NCBI GenBank assembly: GCA_015143735.1
Contig: VKHC01000127.1
Coordinates: 1-14,354 of the forward strand
Source: Synura sp. LO234KE
Lineage: Eukaryota > Sar > Synurophyceae > Synurales > Mallomonadaceae
Direction of reading: 5' to 3'
DNA length: 14,354 nucleotides
The translations under genes were made by a program, and so were the position numbers. How positions within the stretch are numbered: the first letter of the stretch is position 1; each line of letters starts with the position of its first letter. The notes under the pieces were generated by a model. That model had not been told where the DNA came from. It saw only the letters and a list, made by a program, of their open reading frames with translations, and made no database searches. Below are positions 12,001 through 14,354 of this stretch, piece by piece.

Positions 12001-14354
12001 GAGACCAATCCGGCCTGTAAGCTCGTCCCATACGAGAAAACCAAACCTGTTGAGCAGTTCTTTCTCTTTACCCATTTTCTGCCAGTGGGAGATCAGTGCC
12101 TAAATACCATTCCGAAATCTGAGCAATATGGAACCTGGCATAACAAAACAGTCCAGTACTATTACGGTATCCGCGGCGCTGTATTTAACTGTACCTATGA
12201 GGAGGAAATCACAGTCACCAACCCGACTAATCCGAGGTGGTTTGAGCAACCTGCTGGATCAAAAATATTTTCATTTACTCAGAATCCTGTTGAGCTTATC
12301 AATTACGATTCCCAGTCAGTAAATGGTGTAGGGTGGGGCCGCAGCGATTATTTGAGGTCACTCATTGGAACGTTGCAAGAAGTGGGAGTAAATGTGTATG
12401 TGAACGGCAGCTTGAATAACGTTATTCCAATCCATATTCAGCTTATCATTGGGTATTATCAAGTGAAACGAGGATATAAGCGTTTGGTTGCAAACGGTGG
12501 CGCGTGGCTAAACTACGACCAGGTAATACGCTGCCATACCCTGACCTCAGGTACCGCTCAGCAAAAGACGTTGGAGGCCATGGGTATCGAACAATGCGCC
12601 TTGGACGTCAACGGTAATATTGCAGAGTACCAATATCAGCTGGAAATTCTCTATTTCCCATACAACTGGTGGCAGTTATTGAATTTTTTCCAGTTTGAGC
12701 GAGTAATATACGTATTCTGTTACTTTATGTTCAATGTCTTTACTTTGGCAACGGGTTTGTTTGTCTGGGCAATTAATCGGTTGCTCACCAGGTTGCGATA
12801 TCCTCCACCTTTCCACTATAATAATTTCTACAAAATAATTTTCCAATCAGCGTCAATCGGATGCGTGTTGTCCTCCGCTCTATTTTCTTTTGCGATGATT
12901 TGGATTTGGGGTTGGTTGATGGCTTACACGGACCCCAATGGAGTGGACCAGCGCGGAATGATATGCTCGAAAGACCCAGTAAATAAACCACAAGCCTTTT
13001 GTTTTGAAGGAATCATTGGCGATTGGACATACAGTGGAGCGATCACAGATACGCAAATAGAATTATGGAGGGTCGGTCGCAAAGGGATAGCTATGCTTGC
13101 GATGTGTATTTACTTCATATTCATATGTTCAATATTTCTCATCCCCAAGAACTGCGAAGTGAAACCGAAAGAAGAAGAAATTGATCTCGTACTTGGAGCT
13201 GATTCGCAAGAAGCCCCGCCTCCGAGCATTGTATGGGCCCCCATTCTTTGGAAGCGAGTGAATTACATCCTCCTCACCTTTCTGTTTATAATTATTCTGA
13301 CGTTCCATATGGAGTTTTCCTACTGTAACTACTTCCAGAATAATGTTTACTATTGGTTCTTCTATCTCAAATTTATTCCTTCATTCCTCGACTTCGTACT
13401 GGAAATTCTATTTCACGAGACGTTACTCTGGGGTCATATTCAAGTGTGCTTTCAAGCCATATTTAACTTAATGACAGTCGCAGCAAATACCTTCGGTGCA
13501 TTTTTATTGTCAGCTTGTGTAGACGTTTGCTTAACTGTACTGCAACGTCTTTATACGGATCCACCCCTGAAAGTCTTGGCCATCGAAACTCCCAAGTACA
13601 TTATGATGTTCCAACGATTGTTTCGACACCGGCGACGAATGACCCGAGAGCAGAAGGCCGCTGAAGAGTTGAAATGGCGACGACTAAATGAGGAAATTGA
13701 GATCTCCAGAGAGGGAATCGAACCTGTTGTGGACTTTTACTTCGGCTATTGTAACGACTTAGCATCGATGTACATGGCTCCGGTAGTTTATGCATTCTGT
13801 GCTGTGTTTTATTTCGAAACTCAGATCGCGAATTTGTATGGTATTCCTGTGCTTTCTGATATGTGGTACTACTACATTTTCGCGTTGTTTATCATTCCCT
13901 TTTGGCTAGGGATGGATATATTCTTGCATAATGCGATTGAGTTAGTACATGGCTGGAAAGTATATGATTTCGTTTGCTACCAAAGATATCGTTTCGAAAT
14001 ACGACAAGAGAGATGGGCACTTTACAGTACAGTTGTGGATGCGTCACTCGCAGGAGTTTATCAGCGTATGTGCCTGATGTGCTACTCCTCACAATACTTT
14101 TTCATACAGACGTTAGCAGCCTACGGAATGATTGCCGGGATATTCGGAATAACGATTTTCTTGCGATATAGTTACAACCCACTGAACGATCCAGTATTCT
14201 TCGTTATCATCATCATTATGTTCATCTTCTTGGAAATCGCTCGATACATATGTATTCGCCTGATGAACATACAAATTAAGCGGATTGGGTGGAGGGGTCT
14301 ATGGGCCACGAAGATCATCGAAGGTACAGTGGATGATGATGTTGCTGCAAAGCT
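1..14354 (+). CDS. Giant multidomain polytopic membrane protein (IPT/TIG, novel repeats, Cys-rich stalk, multi-TM), partial at both ends
   Basis: Frame +1 is read without a stop through all 4,784 complete codons, so both ends of the gene lie outside the window; no start or signal peptide can be assigned. Domains in order: IPT/TIG domains (residues 21-276), EVQ-motif linker (280-386), about 13 beta-rich W-x-V-T-F modules (387-1806), a half IPT plus four IPT domains (1807-2303), a Cys-rich stalk (2304-3155), an unrecognised ectodomain (3156-4230), and about nine membrane spans (4235-4749) followed by a short basic tail. Many N-x-S/T sequons and paired cysteines upstream of the spans indicate an extracellular or lumenal N-terminal side. 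No enzyme motif was seen. Architecture resembles the CRMP-type or GCC2/GCC3-containing giant proteins of alveolates and relatives, but this is a class resemblance from memory, not a confirmed orthology. Continuity of the frame is directly seen; function is inferred to be adhesion or signalling at a membrane. Confidence 0.95.
61..339 (+). other. IPT/TIG domain 1 (residues 21-113)
   Basis: An immunoglobulin-like fold of the plexin/transcription-factor type. The opening strand ends in S-L-S-P-T-R-G, followed by the typical T-G-G-T-T-L turn. C61 and C80 form a pair, and a C-V-T-P segment matches the C-x-[TS]-P-P position of the family. The closing strand reads V-R-V-S-L-N-G-Q with a final F-T-Y. 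The first 20 residues of the window probably close the domain before it. Such domains usually act as rigid spacers or protein-binding modules. Confidence 0.8.
343..609 (+). other. IPT/TIG domain 2 (residues 115-203)
   Basis: The domain starts directly after domain 1 with L-L-D-I-Y-P-T-F-G and N-G-G-T-L-V-S-I. The cysteine pair is C150/C169, with C-E-S-P-A at the second cysteine. It closes with V-S-F-T-L-N-N-Q-N-Y and F-E-Y-Y. The length of about 89 residues is normal for IPT/TIG. It lacks the usual G-x-x-F after the third strand, so it is somewhat divergent. Confidence 0.8.
610..830 (+). other. IPT/TIG domain 3 (residues 204-276), atypical C-terminal end
   Basis: This is a strong IPT start: I-V-T-R-I-Y-P-V-R-G, then V-R-V-Y-G-E-N-F, then C-R-F-G. 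The cysteine pair is C240/C259, with C-T-T-P-P at the second. After this the expected closing strand (V-x-V-x-x-N-x-x-x-[WFY]) is not recognisable; the sequence runs into V-D-L-Y-A-L-P-F and an unfamiliar linker. The domain may close with a divergent strand, or its boundary with the following repeat array has been rearranged. Confidence 0.75.
838..1158 (+). other. Linker with EVQ/EIQ short motifs (residues 280-386)
   Basis: This segment of about 107 residues joins the first IPT block to the repeat array. It is beta-rich and carries E-V-Q or E-I-Q at residues 324, 352, 365 and 385. The last leads into the first full module, and the second module starts with E-I-Q at 493. The motif therefore looks like the opening strand of the repeat. 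The linker may contain one or more collapsed or truncated copies. No named domain is recognised. Confidence 0.5.
1159..2390 (+). repeat. Repeat modules R1-R4
   Basis: R1 spans about 1159-1476, R2 1474-1797, R3 1774-2067 and R4 2053-2390. R2 is the clearest copy: G-G-Y-V-R-L-N-F, then N-A-T-A-S-Q-I-Q-S-A-L-E, then V-S-V-S-V, then V-S-W-T-V-T-F-L and G-Q-V-P-L-L. R4 keeps Y-D-A-T-A-S-D-V-E-I-A-L and I-W-K-I-T-F. R3 has F657 in place of the core tryptophan but retains S-G-T-F-R-L and G-N-L-P-L-F. R1 keeps W454 with T-V-T-F and G-N-V-P. Confidence 0.75.
2395..3540 (+). repeat. Expanded repeat modules R5-R7
   Basis: R5 (about 2395-2820), R6 (2818-3220) and R7 (3202-3540) are longer than the others, with core spacings of 139, 130 and 123 residues. 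R5 starts with L-S-G-Y-F-Y-L and has Y-T-W-S-V-T-F-L followed by G-H-I-P-L-F. An insert of about 30 residues lies between its V-x-V strand and its tryptophan, and a C-C pair follows the core. R6 retains N-A-S-A-D-V-V-A and Y-S-W-A-M-N-F. R7 retains S-A-S-A-H-P-A and G-W-Y-I-V-F with G-A-L-P-L. Several sequons (N-F-S, N-I-T, N-Y-T) are present. Confidence 0.65.
3526..4422 (+). repeat. Regular repeat modules R8-R10
   Basis: These three copies return to 95-97 residue spacing. R8 (3526-3861) is near the consensus: V-S-G-I-F-N-L, P-Y-N-A-T-A-L-Q-I-Q-N-A-L, V-S-W-R-V-T-F-L and G-N-I-P. R9 (3847-4140) has Y-N-W-N-I-S-Y-F. R10 (4123-4422) has L-A-G-T-Y-R-I-Y-L, a Y-D-I-S-P-S-I-L middle and T-N-W-T-I-V-F with K-P-L-P-Y-L. 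A glycine-rich turn (G-P-T-G-S-G-G-Y) precedes the R9 tryptophan. Confidence 0.7.
4390..5420 (+). repeat. Degenerate repeat modules R11-R13
   Basis: The array fades here. R11 (4390-4713) has L-S-G-S-F-V-L but F1532 at the core (V-E-F-R-I-S-F). R12 (4681-5040) has Y1637 and a weak middle. R13 (about 5041-5420) has Y1765 in R-Y-T-M-T-F-L-E and a long start carrying C-V-E-L and L-Q-C-E. R12 ends in a C-C pair (N-T-S-S-G-C-C-V). Assignment of R12 and R13 rests on spacing and the beta pattern rather than on strong motif identity. Confidence 0.5.
5419..5592 (+). other. Half IPT/TIG domain (C-terminal strands only, residues 1807-1864)
   Basis: The end of this segment, N-V-A-V-D-V-T-L-N-G-Q-D-W followed by F-T-Y-I-P, is the closing strand pair of an IPT domain. 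It runs directly into the opening strand of the next IPT. Upstream there is no S-P-x-x-G opening, no G-x-x-F turn and no cysteine pair with C-x-T-P-P. It is either an extremely diverged complete domain or a domain whose first half was lost or separated by the repeat array. Confidence 0.55.
5590..5880 (+). other. IPT/TIG domain 4 (residues 1864-1960)
   Basis: One of the best IPT matches in the window: V-V-T-R-V-S-P-S-H-G, K-G-G-T-E-V-I-V-Y-G-E-N-F, then C-Q-F-G, then C-I-T-P-P and V-H-V-K-V-T-N-N-G. The main cysteines are C1899 and C1922, with an extra C1919, so the loop between them is slightly longer than in the sister domains. It ends at E-Y-I-Y-D-D-L. Confidence 0.85.
5881..6144 (+). other. 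IPT/TIG domain 5 (residues 1961-2048)
   Basis: The domain opens with I-T-N-V-K-P-P-L-G-P-T-S-G, continues through V-H-I-V-G-G-P-F, C1994-K-F-G and C2013-Y-A-P-P, and closes with L-E-L-T-I-N-D-Q-D-Y. A run of four tyrosines (F-Y-Y-Y-Y-D-E) ends the domain. Length and strand order are canonical. Confidence 0.85.
6145..6555 (+). other. IPT/TIG domain 6 with a loop insert (residues 2049-2185)
   Basis: The first half is canonical: I-D-P-V-A-G, V-N-V-Y-G-T-G-F-V-N-S-T, C2081-R-F-G-G and C2100-P-T-P-P. The closing strand (V-T-V-E-V-S-N-N-N-Q-D-F, starting at 6481) comes only after an insert of about 50 residues, roughly 6319-6480. The insert is aromatic- and proline-rich and lies where other copies have a tight turn. 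Part of it could be an unrecognised short intron (see findings), but the frame stays open through it. Confidence 0.8.
6556..6909 (+). other. IPT/TIG domain 7 with a loop insert (residues 2186-2303)
   Basis: The domain opens with V-A-P-S-S-G-F-V, has I-V-F-G-E-N-F-V-N-S-T, C2218 and C2237-F-T-P, and closes with V-F-V-E-V-A-N-N-G-Q-D-Y and F-T-F. About 35 extra residues (roughly 6736-6835) sit in the same loop as the insert of domain 6. The last strand leads straight into the first cysteine of the stalk at residue 2304. Confidence 0.85.
6910..7242 (+). other. Cys-rich stalk, block A (GCC2/GCC3- or ephrin-receptor-like repeats)
   Basis: Tandem units of the form C-P-x-G-x-[YF]-x-C-x-x-G start at residue 2304: G-H-Y-C-P, C-P-P-G-T-Y-C-P-G, C-P-K-G-T-Y, C-P-I-G-F-V-C-P, C-P-A-G-F-V-C and C-P-A-G-H-F-C. 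Units are about 14-25 residues long. Repeats of this kind are known in the ephrin-receptor-like/GCC2-GCC3 families and in apicomplexan CRMPs, where they form disulfide-stapled extracellular rods. The block follows the IPT array without a linker. Confidence 0.85.
7243..7560 (+). other. Cys-poor insert 1 in the stalk (residues 2415-2520)
   Basis: This globular-looking segment of about 106 residues interrupts the Cys-rich repeats. It contains only three cysteines (C2446, C2489 and C2494), with G-R-F-C-L-D-D-Q-C-L near its end, plus one sequon (N-N-T). Mixed charge and aromatics suggest a folded domain. I recognise no family. Confidence 0.6.
7561..8550 (+). other. Cys-rich stalk, block B (longest run of C-P-x-G repeats)
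   Basis: Residues 2521-2850 carry roughly 17-20 tandem Cys-rich units, for example C-P-P-G-M-Y-C, C-P-P-G-F-Y-C-P, C-P-T-G-T-Y-C-P, C-P-R-G-Y-I-C-P, C-P-A-G-Y-Y-C-P, C-P-A-G-F-T-C-P-A-G-T, C-P-V-G-Y-Y and C-P-S-G-V-V-C-P. Some units near 8221-8320 replace the second cysteine by alanine (Q-G-Y-Y-A-P, V-G-Y-Y-A-P), so they are half-size or differently paired. The repetition is at protein level; codons differ between units, so there is no recent DNA amplification. Confidence 0.85.
8551..9150 (+). other. Cys-poor insert 2 in the stalk (residues 2851-3050)
   Basis: About 200 residues with few cysteines separate stalk blocks B and C. The segment is rich in tyrosine and asparagine (T-P-E-Y-Y-Y-A-N-F, S-P-P-Y-Y-S) and has sequons such as N-A-S, N-C-T and N-E-S. 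It includes strand-like stretches (G-S-L-Y-I-N-L, V-I-Y-N-A-D-G-E-T-I-T-V-Y). It looks like a globular domain held between stalk pieces. No family is recognised. Confidence 0.6.
9151..9480 (+). other. Cys-rich stalk, block C
   Basis: The last Cys-rich run covers residues 3051-3160: G-T-C-E-A-D-M-I-C, C-P-E-G-Y-I-C, C-R-A-G-Y-L-C-D-F-G-T, C-T-E-G-F-Y-C-P-D-G-T and C-P-A-G-Y-F-C-P-S-G-T-G. It ends shortly before an N-D-A-V-N-R motif at residues 3161-3166, which begins the membrane-proximal ectodomain. Confidence 0.8.
9481..12690 (+). other. Membrane-proximal ectodomain, unrecognised (residues 3161-4230)
   Basis: About 1,070 residues lie between the stalk and the first membrane span, and no named domain is recognised. 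The segment is glycosylation-prone (N-x-S/T at many sites, for example N-A-T, N-L-S, N-V-T, N-R-T, N-F-S, N-M-T, N-K-T, N-G-S). It has scattered cysteine clusters: C-D-C near 3289, C-E-C with Y-L-C-P-N-G-T near 3475, C-L-P-C-P-T-R-Y-V-C near 3587 and C-C-A-C near 3746. The C-P clusters suggest isolated degenerate stalk units. A charged, probably helical stretch lies around 11690-11790. The segment ends in Y-F-P-Y-N-W-W just before the membrane. Its size and position fit a ligand-binding or force-sensing module, which is inference. Confidence 0.55.
13144..13260 (+). other. Acidic, proline-containing cytosolic loop (residues 4382-4420)
   Basis: This loop between spans 3 and 4 begins P-K-N-C-E-V-K-P-K-E-E-E-I-D and then has S-Q-E-A-P-P-P-S. 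It has no glycosylation sequon, which fits a cytosolic side. It may be a flexible interaction loop; no motif of known function is recognised. Confidence 0.5.
13543..13758 (+). other. Basic, helical cytosolic loop (residues 4515-4586)
   Basis: The loop carries F-R-H-R-R-R-M-T-R-E-Q-K-A-A-E-E-L-K-W-R-R-L-N-E-E, an alternating basic/acidic pattern typical of a long helix or short coiled coil. It is followed by G-I-E-P-V-V-D-F-Y-F just before the next span. The strong positive charge marks it as cytosolic and makes it a candidate for phospholipid or partner binding. Confidence 0.6.
13927..14094 (+). other. Cytosolic loop with H-G-W-K and Y-R-F motifs (residues 4643-4698)
   Basis: Between spans 8 and 9 the chain reads H-N-A-I-E-L-V-H-G-W-K-V-Y-D-F, then Y-Q-R-Y-R-F-E-I-R-Q-E-R-W, then a segment with M-C-L-M-C-Y-S-S-Q-Y-F. 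The density of W, Y, R and H suggests a structured loop under strong constraint. I have the impression that a similar E-L-x-H-G-W-K-[IV]-Y-D pattern recurs in giant membrane proteins of other protists, but this is unverified memory. Confidence 0.5.

Larger units (their letters stand above)
12703..14247 (+). other. Polytopic membrane region, about nine spans
   Basis: Hydrophobic segments lie at residues 4235-4257, 4286-4309, 4362-4381, 4421-4437, 4484-4514, 4589-4606, 4622-4642, 4699-4721 and 4731-4749. An amphipathic or re-entrant stretch lies at 4449-4470. If the glycosylated N-terminal part is outside, nine crossings place the basic loops (N-R-L-L-T-R-L-R; R-H-R-R-R; the H-G-W-K loop) and the C-terminal K-R-I-G-W-R-G in the cytosol, in keeping with the positive-inside rule. 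The loop after span 2 has two cysteines (C4322, C4334) and would be lumenal. No ion-channel signature, polycystin motif or GPS site was seen. Spans were judged by eye. Confidence 0.75.

Noticed and set aside
1-14354. Fibrocystin or fibrocystin-L (PKHD1/PKHD1L1) orthologue
   Set aside because: TIG arrays fit, but no G8 domain or parallel beta-helix repeats were seen. Those proteins have one C-terminal span, whereas this one has about nine and a Cys-rich stalk.
6910-14354. Meckelin (TMEM67)-like protein, from the Cys-rich part followed by several spans
   Set aside because: Meckelin is far smaller, with one short Cys-rich region and no IPT domains. A distant link of the membrane part cannot be excluded but nothing specific supports it.
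12703-14354. Polycystin or TRP-type ion channel
   Set aside because: No pore-helix signature, no polycystin-type extracellular motif and no GPS cleavage motif were found. The span count and loop pattern also do not fit.
1-14354. Bacterial giant adhesin
   Set aside because: Plexin-type IPT domains with conserved cysteines, dense N-glycosylation sequons, ephrin-receptor-like Cys repeats and a polytopic C-terminus indicate a eukaryotic secretory protein. No RBS, operon neighbour or Gram-negative export domain is present.

Overview
The whole window is the interior of a single protein-coding gene. Frame +1 is open from the first base to the last: 4,784 complete codons plus two bases, with no in-frame TAA, TAG or TGA, no start that can be defended, and no end. 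No other gene, RNA gene, mobile element or CRISPR array is supported, and there is no intergenic DNA to annotate. The protein is a very large secretory-pathway membrane protein with at least about 4,784 residues inside the window. It consists of an adhesive modular ectodomain, a Cys-rich stalk and a C-terminal multi-pass membrane region. Residue numbers below count from the first codon of the window; base = 3 x (residue - 1) + 1.

Layout. Bases 61-830 hold three IPT/TIG (immunoglobulin-like, plexin type) domains. A linker with EVQ/EIQ motifs follows (about 840-1158). Bases 1159-5420 hold an array of about 13 divergent beta-rich modules of 91-139 residues, marked by a W-x-V-T-F core; this is a repeat I cannot assign to a named family. 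A half IPT domain (5419-5592) leads into four more IPT/TIG domains (5590-6909). A Cys-rich stalk of C-P-x-G-x-[YF]-x-C repeats, like the GCC2/GCC3 or ephrin-receptor-like type, occupies 6910-9480 and is interrupted by two Cys-poor inserts. About 1,075 residues of unrecognised glycosylated ectodomain follow (9466-12690). The last 1.65 kb encodes about nine membrane spans with basic cytosolic loops.

Organism. This is a eukaryote, most likely a protist. IPT arrays, Cys-rich stalks and a polytopic C-terminus in one giant chain recall the large surface proteins of alveolates and stramenopiles, including the cysteine repeat modular protein (CRMP) class known from apicomplexans. The coding stretch has no evident introns, uses all ordinary sense codons and seems to have balanced base composition. 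The standard code fits, which argues against ciliates that read TAA/TAG as glutamine. I cannot name the species or choose between oomycete, diatom, chromerid, dinoflagellate or apicomplexan from sequence alone.

How it may work (inference). The N-terminal IPT and repeat arrays would form a long extracellular or lumenal rod. The Cys-rich region would act as a disulfide-stiffened stalk, and the polytopic C-terminus would anchor it and pass a signal to the cytosol. Roles in adhesion, mating, prey or host recognition, or regulated exocytosis are all open.
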